From positions 1-59,493 of the forward strand of contig CALFWZ010000003.1 of NCBI GenBank assembly GCA_937928405.1: a stretch of 59,493 bases of DNA, read 5' to 3'. The notes under the pieces were generated by a model. That model did no database searches. It had not been told where the DNA came from and saw only the letters and a list, made by a program, of their open reading frames with translations. The stretch's first letter is position 1; every line of letters starts with the position of its first letter. A program made the translations under genes and the position numbers. Of the stretch, positions 52,407-59,493 are shown piece after piece. The DNA is from an uncultured Saprospiraceae bacterium. GTDB lineage: Bacteria; Bacteroidota; Bacteroidia; Chitinophagales; Saprospiraceae.

Positions 52407-53456
52407 TTAACAGCAACTAGCTGCTTCTCCATTTTCTGTATCAAAAGGCATGGCACCGCCACATCCTTCGAAAACGCCATAATGCGTATCCCAAGTTCCA
52501 TAAAACTCAAAATGATTGGCCAACCTAGTATCGTGTAGCATTTTATAGGTGTTGCCACAAACAGTCACTATTTTGTTTTTAGGAAAATTATGGTGGTCAT
52601 CTAGGTCAAAGCTGCTCGCGTTGTTTTCGATGGTGCCCTTATAAGCAACCGCCTGACCATAGTCTTCGCATTCGTCTTCCAGTCCGTCTATTTTCCACAA
52701 GCGATAAGTAACGGAGAAAAATTTAATATCTCCGCACTTTGCCGATACTTCCGCATTTTCGATGGAGATAGGATTGTTTTTTACACTACGTGGATCTGTG
52801 AAGCCAACCTTGCGAGCAGTTCTTAGAAAATCATTCCAGTACAAAGCACCACTCAAACATTCGCCCCATAGCACAGGATCATTTTGTAAATCCTTGCTGA
52901 TGCGGCGATCGCTATAGACATCACTGAAGTACATTTCACCTCCAGGCTTTAATAGTCGGTAGGCATCAGCCAAAACTTTTTCTTTATCTTTTGCTAGGTT
53001 GATGACACAATTTGAAATAATAAGGTCAAAACTCTCAGGTGCTAAATTGAGCGTTTCCAACGACTCTATATTGCCTTTGATAAATTGGACATTCGAACGA
53101 TTGTATCCAAATTTTTCGGTATGATAATCAATATGTCGATTGGCAACATCCAGCTGTTGATCTGTCATGTCTACTCCAATTACTTCGCCGTTTTGACCTA
53201 CAAATTGTGATAAAATATAACAATCTCGACCACTGCCCGAACCTAGATCTAAAATTCGTAAACCTTCCAATTCAGAAGGAATGGCTAACCCACAGCCATA
53301 ATATTTGGCCATCACTTCATCGTGAATATTACTTAGGGCTGCTTTGATATATTCAGCCGGCTCTTCCATCGTACAGCAAGCATTTGTTTTTAGATCTTCG
53401 CTTTTGGTAAGTTCGTTGCCGTAATATGCTTGGACTTCTTCGTGGATATTTTTCAT
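52407..53456 (-). CDS. arsM: Arsenite methyltransferase
   Basis: 349 aa SAM-dependent methyltransferase. Class I motif LDLGSGSGRDCY (about 69-80) and GVDMTDQQLDVA. The ArsM cysteines are present: C27-C28 (NACC), C150 (ISNCVINL) and C200 (WGECLSGAL). The region FKVNPI-like VKNNPISIENAEVSAKCGDIKFFSVTYRLWK is typical of ArsM. It methylates arsenite to mono-, di- and trimethyl arsenicals for detoxification. It ends with a CC pair (AASCC). The gene stands alone: no arsR, arsB/acr3 or arsC is in the window. Confidence 0.9.
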   Translation of the reverse strand: MKNIHEEVQAYYGNELTKSEDLKTNACCTMEEPAEYIKAALSNIHDEVMAKYYGCGLAIPSELEGLRILDLGSGSGRDCYILSQFVGQNGEVIGVDMTDQQLDVANRHIDYHTEKFGYNRSNVQFIKGNIESLETLNLAPESFDLIISNCVINLAKDKEKVLADAYRLLKPGGEMYFSDVYSDRRISKDLQNDPVLWGECLSGALYWNDFLRTARKVGFTDPRSVKNNPISIENAEVSAKCGDIKFFSVTYRLWKIDGLEDECEDYGQAVAYKGTIENNASSFDLDDHHNFPKNKIVTVCGNTYKMLHDTRLANHFEFYGTWDTHYGVFEGCGGAMPFDTENGEAASCC

Positions 53457-53574
53457 TATAAAATTTATTTAATAAAACGAATACTTCGTCTTGAACGCAA
53501 GTTATGGGATTTAAGTTTAGTTGTTTTAGAAAAATTGCTAAACAAGTTCTGCGTACGACAATTAATTTTTTCCA

Positions 53575-54867
53575 CTAAACCATTAATTTTTTAGCCTGTC
53601 CGACCCAATCATCTCGTTCGATTCTTCCTGGAAAAAACTGGATAGCGGCAGTCACCTGATCTATTGCTGATTGATCCATAGACGCAAGTTGTGCAAATGA
53701 AGTAATGCCTGCTTCTTTTAATTTTTTCTCAATAAAAGGACCGATTCCTTCTATCTTGGTCAAGTCATCATCTGAGTAACTAGTAGGGGTTTCTACTGCT
53801 TCTACCTCAATACGGTCGCCCATTACCCCAAATTGAGATTTTTGGGTTTTGAGGAGTTCGACTTGTTGACGATCTACTTCGTCGGTTAGCTCATCTTCAG
53901 AAAGTATCGGTTCAATGTCGGTGTCAAGATCTGGCGTTGGAATATTAGGATTGACAAAAGATCCAGCTGAAAGTCCGTTTCCATTGGACATTTGGTTGCG
54001 GAGGCGTTCGTTTTCTTGTTCTAGTTCTGCGATTCTATTGCGATGTTCGATTTCTGAGATTCCAGTACCTTTAATACCTGAAACTTGTTTTTTCAAATCC
54101 TTATTTTCTTCCGATAAGATATTGATACGGGCCCGTAGAGCGTTAAGATCCTCTTTGGCTACTCGCTCTCCTGATTCTGTTTTTACTTCCAATACAGAAG
54201 TTTGTAATACTCGATTATCGTTCTCCATTTGCCGGATGCGATTTTCGAGTGCATCAATTTTTGAAAAAGCAGTCTGAATAGTTGCAGTAGAAGGAGTGAC
54301 ACTGGCTGTGCTTTTATCCATTAGTCTTTCTAGCTCTGCTTCTACTTGTTTGTTCTCAGTTTGATGTTTTTCTAACGCTGCCTGTAGTTGCTGAATTGTT
54401 TCAGCTCTTTCTTGCAATGCTGTTTCGTAGCTAGCCGTTTGATTTTCTAAAGCGGTAATCTTATCTTCATACGAAGTGGAAGATTCTCCAGCTAACATCT
54501 GTGCTTTATTAAGCTGCTCTACCTGTTGTTGTGCTGCTTGCAGGCTATTACGTAATTTAAACTGATTTTGCTCATAGGATTGCATATTGGCTTCTATGGT
54601 TTCGATTCGATCTGATTTCTCTTGGATAACTAGCGTTTGTTGTTTAAACTGATCTTCGAGTCCTGCGTTTTCGGCGTGCAGGAGTTTATATTTTTGCTCC
54701 GATTCATACAATTGATTTTTTAGGCGTTTAACTTTTCCTCCTCGTAATAGCCATCCGAGGAATAGGCTCAGTAAAGCCGTCACCCCCAATAAAATCAAAG
54801 CCATCAAGCTATCTGAACTATCGGTGTTTAAAAACAAGCGTGTAAAGAAATCTTTCAATTTATCCAT
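53575..54867 (-). CDS. Membrane-anchored coiled-coil protein with C-terminal helix-hairpin-helix
   Basis: 430 aa. One membrane segment near residues 20-42 (LMALILLGVTALLSLFLGWLLRGG) is followed by KVKRLK, so the C-terminal part should be cytoplasmic. A long coiled coil spans about 45-300 (YESEQKYKLLHAENAGLEDQ, then repeated Glu/Gln/Leu heptads). A linker (about 305-360) precedes an HhH module at about 366-430 with LTKIEGIGPFIEKKL, the same type as in the 1105-aa repeat protein. HhH modules often bind DNA non-specifically. It is 4 bp downstream of a double-OmpA gene in the same operon, linking it to the cell envelope. Confidence 0.83.
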   Translation of the reverse strand: MDKLKDFFTRLFLNTDSSDSLMALILLGVTALLSLFLGWLLRGGKVKRLKNQLYESEQKYKLLHAENAGLEDQFKQQTLVIQEKSDRIETIEANMQSYEQNQFKLRNSLQAAQQQVEQLNKAQMLAGESSTSYEDKITALENQTASYETALQERAETIQQLQAALEKHQTENKQVEAELERLMDKSTASVTPSTATIQTAFSKIDALENRIRQMENDNRVLQTSVLEVKTESGERVAKEDLNALRARINILSEENKDLKKQVSGIKGTGISEIEHRNRIAELEQENERLRNQMSNGNGLSAGSFVNPNIPTPDLDTDIEPILSEDELTDEVDRQQVELLKTQKSQFGVMGDRIEVEAVETPTSYSDDDLTKIEGIGPFIEKKLKEAGITSFAQLASMDQSAIDQVTAAIQFFPGRIERDDWVGQAKKLMV

Positions 54868-54871
54868 TCTG

Positions 54872-55762
54872 TTATTTTTTTAATAAAAAGTTAACCCGTC
54901 TATTTTTCTGTTTATTGGCCTCCGTCGTATTAGGTGCTGCGGGTTGGCTTTCTCCCATGGAGGAAATAGTAATTTTATTTTTGACACCTAATTTTTTTAA
55001 AAAAGCTTTCGCTGAATTGGCTCTTTTACGACCCAATTGCTCATTGTAAAACGGATTGCCATCATCATCCGTATGTCCAATGATATGGACGGATTGATTT
55101 CGATTTTCTGAAAGGAAAGTTTGCAGCGAATCGGCATAAATTAAGAATTGTGCACTAGGACGAAAAACTTCTGAATCGATCGCAAAATTGGCATTAGAAA
55201 AAGTCATGTCTTTAAAAGTAAACAAAACCCGTTTGTAAGTATCTGGTTTTTCTTTATCACCCGACAACTCAAAAGAAATAGGACGACCAAGGATTTCACC
55301 GCTAGCCTGTTCGTAATCGAGGGCCATGCGACTTTCTTCGATGCCGCGATTAATTAAGCGCTGTCGGATAGCATTGGCTCTGGCTAGTCCGATATTTTCA
55401 AAAAAATCACTATTCATTTCCGCTTCGGAAGGACGATAATGTCCAGTAATTTTTACCTGTCTTTGGGGATTATTGATCAGATAGGTGGCGAGGTCGTCTA
55501 GTAAACGTTTATTATCTGAATGCGCATCTGGTTCTACTTTGCCATCAGAAAAGCTAAACTCTTCGTAGTCTTTGAGAATAACGGTGTCATTATAACGGAC
55601 CGTAAGTGTTTTTGGGCGCGTTTCAGTAGAGGTATCTGGTTGTCTGTCACTGATTTCTTGGTTATCGCAAGTTTGTAGAATAACACAGACATATGCGTAT
55701 CGCGCGATGGCAATCCAGCCTACCAATAGTAGAAAGGTTAACAAAAGAGAGAAAATTCTCAT
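54872..55762 (-). CDS. Double OmpA-domain envelope protein
   Basis: 296 aa. An N-terminal hydrophobic segment (about 3-29; LLLTFLLLVGWIAIARYAYVC) acts as an anchor or uncleaved signal. Two OmpA-like domains follow. The first (about 65-155) has VKITGHYRPSEAEM and LARANAIRQRLINRG, with the usual Asp of GHTD missing. The second (about 180-296) is complete: SVHIIGHTDDDGNPFYN, LGRKRANSAKAFL, NKQKNRRVNFLLKK. It is predicted to bind peptidoglycan from the periplasmic face of the inner membrane. It is 4 bp upstream of the HhH coiled-coil gene. Confidence 0.87.
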   Translation of the reverse strand: MRIFSLLLTFLLLVGWIAIARYAYVCVILQTCDNQEISDRQPDTSTETRPKTLTVRYNDTVILKDYEEFSFSDGKVEPDAHSDNKRLLDDLATYLINNPQRQVKITGHYRPSEAEMNSDFFENIGLARANAIRQRLINRGIEESRMALDYEQASGEILGRPISFELSGDKEKPDTYKRVLFTFKDMTFSNANFAIDSEVFRPSAQFLIYADSLQTFLSENRNQSVHIIGHTDDDGNPFYNEQLGRKRANSAKAFLKKLGVKNKITISSMGESQPAAPNTTEANKQKNRRVNFLLKK

Positions 55763-56032
55763 GATAGTTGTTCTCGGTTCGTTTAGTACTTAGGTACGCT
55801 CTAAATTTAGGTTAGAAAGTATCAAGTATAAAAATACAGAATTATTTTTAAATTGAAGTTGTTTAATAATTCCAAAAGGAGCGGACAGGCAATTTGGGAG
55901 TTTTTAAAAAACTTCTTCCTGTAAATAACGAGTGGTTTGGGTTATTTCATTAGAGATTTAGCCGTAACTTGCCGTTCAAATTGCGTTCAATCTTTTTTTT
56001 ACTATCAATCTTTTATCCTTAAAAGGAAATCC

Positions 56033-56950
56033 ATGAATTGGGACACCACCCTCAAAGCTTTCAAAGCATATCTACTTCTAGAGCGTACTTTATCCCAGAA
56101 TTCGGTGGCTGCTTACCTGCGCGATGTTCAGAAATTAATTAGCTATTTTACTATTCATGAAATTACCATTAATCCGGCAGAAGTAACGACGGCTCAATTA
56201 GAGGATTTTATTTTTTGGATTAATAGGTTGGGCTTAGAAGCAAATTCACAAGCTCGATTGATTTCTGGCCTCAAAGCTTTTTACAAATACTTGTTGATTG
56301 AAGATATCATTTCTGATGATCCAACCACTTTACTGGAAGGTCCCCGTCTTCGTCGAAAAATTCCTGAGGTGTTACACTACGATGAAATACAATCGATGCT
56401 GGCGACCATTGACTTGAGTCATCCTCATGGGGTTCGCAATCGGGCTATGTTAGAAACCCTTTATGCTTGCGGTTTGCGCGTCTCCGAATTGATTAATCTG
56501 AGACTGTCTAATATGTATTTTGATCTAGGGTTGATTAAGGTAATCGGAAAAGGAGATAAAGAAAGATTAGTGCCGATTGGGCAGGAGGCACAAAAGCATA
56601 TCAATCTCTATCGGGAGGGTGTACGAAAACTACAAAATAATATTCATTCTGCGCACGAAAATATCTTATTTTTGAATCGACGAGGAAAGGGCTTGAGCCG
56701 AGTCATGGTGTTTATGATTATCAAAGAAGCGGCCAAAGCTGCGGGGATCGAAAAGCCAGTTAGCCCACATACATTTCGACATTCTTTCGCTACACACTTG
56801 ATCGAAGGAGGTGCTGATCTTCGGGCCGTGCAGGATATGTTAGGACATGAATCGATCACCACCACGGAGATCTATACTCATTTGGATACCGATTTTTTAC
56901 GAGAAACTATTCTGAGTTTTCATCCCCGAGGTGGTGGATCAGGTCGTTGA
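56033..56950 (+). CDS. xerD: Tyrosine recombinase XerD
   Basis: The frame starts at TTG 55937, but the ATG at 56033 (MNWDTTLKAFKAYL) gives 305 aa, the normal XerD length. The N-terminal SAM-like domain contains ERTLSQNSVAAYLRD. The catalytic domain shows R149 (YACGLRVSEL), K173 (GKGDKERLVP), H246 and R249 (SPHTFRHSFATHL), H272 (LGHESI) and Y281 (TEIYTHL). XerD resolves chromosome dimers at dif with XerC, so this is probably a housekeeping recombinase; no attachment site or mobile-element genes are visible around it. Confidence 0.9.
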   Translation: MNWDTTLKAFKAYLLLERTLSQNSVAAYLRDVQKLISYFTIHEITINPAEVTTAQLEDFIFWINRLGLEANSQARLISGLKAFYKYLLIEDIISDDPTTLLEGPRLRRKIPEVLHYDEIQSMLATIDLSHPHGVRNRAMLETLYACGLRVSELINLRLSNMYFDLGLIKVIGKGDKERLVPIGQEAQKHINLYREGVRKLQNNIHSAHENILFLNRRGKGLSRVMVFMIIKEAAKAAGIEKPVSPHTFRHSFATHLIEGGADLRAVQDMLGHESITTTEIYTHLDTDFLRETILSFHPRGGGSGR

Positions 56951-56962
56951 TTTTTTATAATA

Positions 56963-57412
56963 CTAAAAAGCATCTCCAATTCCACCCATGATGGACATGA
57001 CCACGAGCCAGTAAGCTATATTGATTAAAATAACCTTAAAGCCCCTTCTTTCAAATAAACTGATGATAATGATGACAGGAGCAACTATGGCCATCCAGAA
57101 GAGTGCTCCGTGTATTGCCCCATGACCAAATGTGTGGAAACTGTGATCAATTCCACCAGCGCCATCTGGATGCCAGTGGGTAATTTCTATTAAGATTTGA
57201 ATAAAATGGGCCAGAACAAAAGATAAGGCATAGGCTAATCCAAAAATAACGGCCATATTGCCACCTTCTAAATCCTTTTCTGTTTTTCCGATGCCTTGCA
57301 TCCAAGTTGTACCAAATACTTTGGGGTGATACCAGATGGCACCGACAATTAATGAACTTAAGGCAGCACCTAGTGAGACAGGCAAACTAACGTGAGACAT
57401 GATTTCTTCCAT
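56963..57412 (-). CDS. DUF1761 membrane protein
   Basis: 149 aa with four hydrophobic segments (about 12-30, 54-72, 100-122 and 126-145). DUF1761 signatures: GAIWYHPKVFGTTWM, and the histidine-rich TFGHGAIHGALFWM. An inner-membrane protein of unknown function; it lies 12 bp from the convergent xerD gene. The start at 57412 (MEEIMSHVSL) could alternatively be the fifth codon Met. Confidence 0.88.
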   Translation of the reverse strand: MEEIMSHVSLPVSLGAALSSLIVGAIWYHPKVFGTTWMQGIGKTEKDLEGGNMAVIFGLAYALSFVLAHFIQILIEITHWHPDGAGGIDHSFHTFGHGAIHGALFWMAIVAPVIIIISLFERRGFKVILINIAYWLVVMSIMGGIGDAF

Positions 57413-57601
57413 TGTTTTCTTTTTTAAGTTTAATAATTTAATTAGGTTATCCTAATAAAGGTAAAATAATGTTTTTAAATACTTGTACCTACAGCTAATT
57501 TTTATATTGAAAAACTTATACTGATAACCTGTATAAATTCGTTTATTTTTACAGCGTATTAGTTTAGTAGGTGGTATATCAAATTAAGTGTTGTCAATAA
57601 A

Positions 57602-59320
57602 ATGGATTTGAAAAATAACGTTATTGGATATTGTTTTTTGCTGGTGATGCTATTGGCCTGTTCTCAGTGTGCCCAACCAGGTGTATTGACGGGAGGTCCG
57701 AAAGATACAGAACCACCCGTTCTCAACACTTTGGAGTCTACGCCAAATTTGCAAACCAATTTTGATAAGCAAACGATTGAGTTAGCTTTTAACGAATTTT
57801 TGCAGCTTAAACAAGCTAATAAAGAGGTGGTCATATCACCACCGTTGACTTATAATCTTAAGACTCGTGTTAAAGGGAAGTCCGTCCTTGTCGAGTTTGA
57901 CGAAAAAGAAACGCTTCGACCAAATGCTACTTATACCATCAATTTTGGGGAAGCGATTCAAGATTTTACGGAAGGTAATAAAGTGGAGAATTTTACCTTC
58001 GTTTTTTCGACGGGAGATTTTCTCGATTCCTTGTCTGTGACAGGTAAGGTGACCGATGCGATTACAGGTAAAGTAGTGAATGATGCGATTGTTATGTTAT
58101 ACGACGTAATGGAAGACAGTGTCGTCAATAAAGCCTTACCTTTTTATTTTGGTCGTACGGATGAAGAAGGCGTTTTTAAAATAAATAATGTAAAGTCAGA
58201 TACCTTTAAAGTCGTGGCGTTATTGGAAGATTTTACCAATTATAAATTTGATAATAGTGGAGAAAGTATTGGTTTTTTAGAAGATCCCATTATCATCAAT
58301 GATACTACGAATAATAAAATTGAGATTAGTCTTTTTCAAGAAGAAGGAACGAATCGGCTGGTCAAAATTGATAGTAGTCAATATGGTAAATTAAAGTTGA
58401 TTTTTAATAATGATCCCAATGCAGCAGTGCTTGACTATGAAGTTGAAAATATAGACGTATATCGGGAAGTAATATCAGATACCTTATTTGTTTGGCATAA
58501 CACCTCTGCGACGGATACTTGGCCGCTGACCATTGCGGTAGATAGTCTGCGGGACACGATTCTAGTGTATGGACTGGAACGGGATAGTTTTCTGAAAAAG
58601 AATAAATTATTAATGACAAAAGAGGCTAGCCCTACTGTTGTCAAAATCAATCCCCTGAAACCGCTTCAACTCGCTTTTTCTAACCCCTTGCAAACTGTAG
58701 ATACTAGTAAAATATTACTTTATGCAGATTCTCTGATGACCGGATTGCCAATTGTGGTAGAAGTAGATAGTATGGATCGAAAAAATCTGATTATTCGATA
58801 TTCCTGGGTGGATACCAGTTATTATTTTCAGTTGCTACCGGGAGCAGTGACAGCGCTGAGTGGATTGATCTATGCAGATACTTTTATACAACAATACCAG
58901 CCATCTCCACGCGATATGTTTGGTGACCTGACCCTCAATATTCGAGGCATTCAACCAGCAACCACCTATTTTTTGGAATTACTTTTTAAAAGTAATAACT
59001 TAGTAGAATCGTTTTCTGTAGCTAATGATACACTAGTCGTCAAAAAAATAACAGGGTTGCCCATAGGTAATTATGAACTTCGAGTAACCAAAGATCGCAA
59101 TAAAAATGGTCGCCGAGACTCCGGTAATTATTATCGAAAAGAACAACCTGAACAACAACGAGTAACAACGCTAGAAGAATTGCGCGCCGGTTGGGAAGTA
59201 GATACAGCGATTGATTTAGAACAAATATTTACAGCACCAGAAAGACCAGCAGAACCGGAAAAAGTAGAAGGAGCAGAGGGCGAAAACAGAGATGATCGAG
59301 GTCGGGATCGAGGAAATTAA
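57602..59320 (+). CDS. Lipoprotein with bacterial Ig-like (Big_5/SbsA) domain
   Basis: 572 aa. A lipoprotein signal ends at LLAC (Cys20), followed by SQCAQPGVLTGGPKD, a pattern of a family conserved across Bacteroidota. Residues about 35-135 form the Ig-like domain (PPVLNTLESTPN, IELAFNEFLQLKQ, TYTINFGEAIQDF). Residues about 145-230 form a Cna-B-like/carboxypeptidase-like domain (TGKVTDAITGKVVNDAIVMLYD). More beta domains follow, then a DRNKNGRRDSG block resembling a Ca-binding loop. The C-terminus is acidic and Arg-rich. Likely outer-membrane-anchored; the function is unknown. Confidence 0.85.
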   Translation: MDLKNNVIGYCFLLVMLLACSQCAQPGVLTGGPKDTEPPVLNTLESTPNLQTNFDKQTIELAFNEFLQLKQANKEVVISPPLTYNLKTRVKGKSVLVEFDEKETLRPNATYTINFGEAIQDFTEGNKVENFTFVFSTGDFLDSLSVTGKVTDAITGKVVNDAIVMLYDVMEDSVVNKALPFYFGRTDEEGVFKINNVKSDTFKVVALLEDFTNYKFDNSGESIGFLEDPIIINDTTNNKIEISLFQEEGTNRLVKIDSSQYGKLKLIFNNDPNAAVLDYEVENIDVYREVISDTLFVWHNTSATDTWPLTIAVDSLRDTILVYGLERDSFLKKNKLLMTKEASPTVVKINPLKPLQLAFSNPLQTVDTSKILLYADSLMTGLPIVVEVDSMDRKNLIIRYSWVDTSYYFQLLPGAVTALSGLIYADTFIQQYQPSPRDMFGDLTLNIRGIQPATTYFLELLFKSNNLVESFSVANDTLVVKKITGLPIGNYELRVTKDRNKNGRRDSGNYYRKEQPEQQRVTTLEELRAGWEVDTAIDLEQIFTAPERPAEPEKVEGAEGENRDDRGRDRGN

Positions 59321-59383
59321 TTTATTTTTTTAACAAAAAAGCACTATTTTTTCTTCTTTTTAAACGTGAAATATTTTTTTAAA

Positions 59384-59493
59384 CTCAAAACTCAAAACTC
59401 AAAACTCAAAACTCAAAACTCAAAACTCAAAACTCAAAACTCAAAACTCAAAACTCAAAACTCAAAACTCAAAACTCAAAACTCAAAACTCAA
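59384..59493. repeat. Heptamer microsatellite (ctcaaaa)n
   Basis: Nearly 16 perfect tandem copies of ctcaaaa, running off the right edge of the window, so the true length is unknown. Confidence 0.97.

Noticed and set aside
56033..56950. Integrase of a mobile island
   Set aside because: Length and motifs are those of housekeeping XerD; no attachment-site repeat, tRNA or cargo genes are next to it.
1..59493. tRNA, rRNA or known riboswitches
   Set aside because: Intergenic regions were read for cloverleaf-like or conserved RNA sequence and none was recognised; a covariance-model scan would be decisive.

Overview
This window reads as the chromosome of a free-living Bacteroidota bacterium, most likely from the Saprospiria/Chitinophagia side of the phylum. 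The evidence is a type IX secretion cargo with SprB-like repeats and a gliding-type C-terminal domain, a TonB receptor with a carboxypeptidase-regulatory N-terminus, DUF3857 proteins, a bacterial GGGP synthase, a pinensin-like lanthipeptide leader, DUF1080 and PA14 modules, LytTR, and TAnnTTTG-type -7 boxes. Base composition is moderately AT-rich (about 40% GC by eye). The family-level assignment is an inference. No rRNA, tRNA, transposase, prophage or CRISPR array was seen.

Layout. 1-2.3 kb: two arrays of a 98-bp composite repeat (36 + 62 nt) flank an HI0933-family flavoprotein. 2.3-9.4 kb: a conserved protein of unknown function, an M15 peptidase lipoprotein, a redoxin, a LytTR regulator, a large helical protein, an orphan lanthipeptide-like leader peptide, RecX and an MscS channel. 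9.5-20.3 kb: a T9SS cargo, a methionine-type aminotransferase, a TonB receptor, and two DUF3857 proteins, one a plausible transglutaminase and the other lacking the catalytic Cys. 20.4-29.1 kb: a minus-strand set (1229-aa cytochrome c-PA14-propeller-DUF1080 lipoprotein, MFS transporter, Gfo/Idh/MocA oxidoreductase, sugar-phosphate-isomerase-like TIM barrel) that fits glycoside degradation through 3-keto intermediates. It is interrupted by plus-strand lipoprotein genes, one of them truncated.

29.3-41.8 kb: a solitary ATPase, a DPP-IV-like S9 peptidase, a 904-aa coiled-coil protein ending in a cysteine-less thioredoxin fold, a 1105-aa protein built from a VEVIKEVPVE-like repeat followed by paired DUF1508 and helix-hairpin-helix domains, a TPR protein, and a phospholipase-D-like/J-domain protein. 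41.7-45.6 kb: a tight minus-strand operon (Cys-less DUF3857, GGGP synthase, RsgA, and a 54-aa membrane protein not listed among longer ORFs). 45.7-59.3 kb: small unknowns, a GDSL esterase, DUF4197, a FolB-CWC fusion, glutaryl-CoA dehydrogenase, an OmpA protein, ArsM, a two-gene envelope operon (membrane coiled coil with HhH, and a double-OmpA protein), XerD, DUF1761 and an Ig-like lipoprotein.

Most genes are ordinary chromosomal genes. The most unusual material is the repeat-rich VEVIKEV/DUF1508/HhH protein, which shares its HhH module with the membrane coiled-coil protein of the OmpA operon, the cysteine-less coiled-coil thioredoxin protein, the orphan lanthipeptide-like leader, and several families of dispersed non-coding repeats at gene ends.
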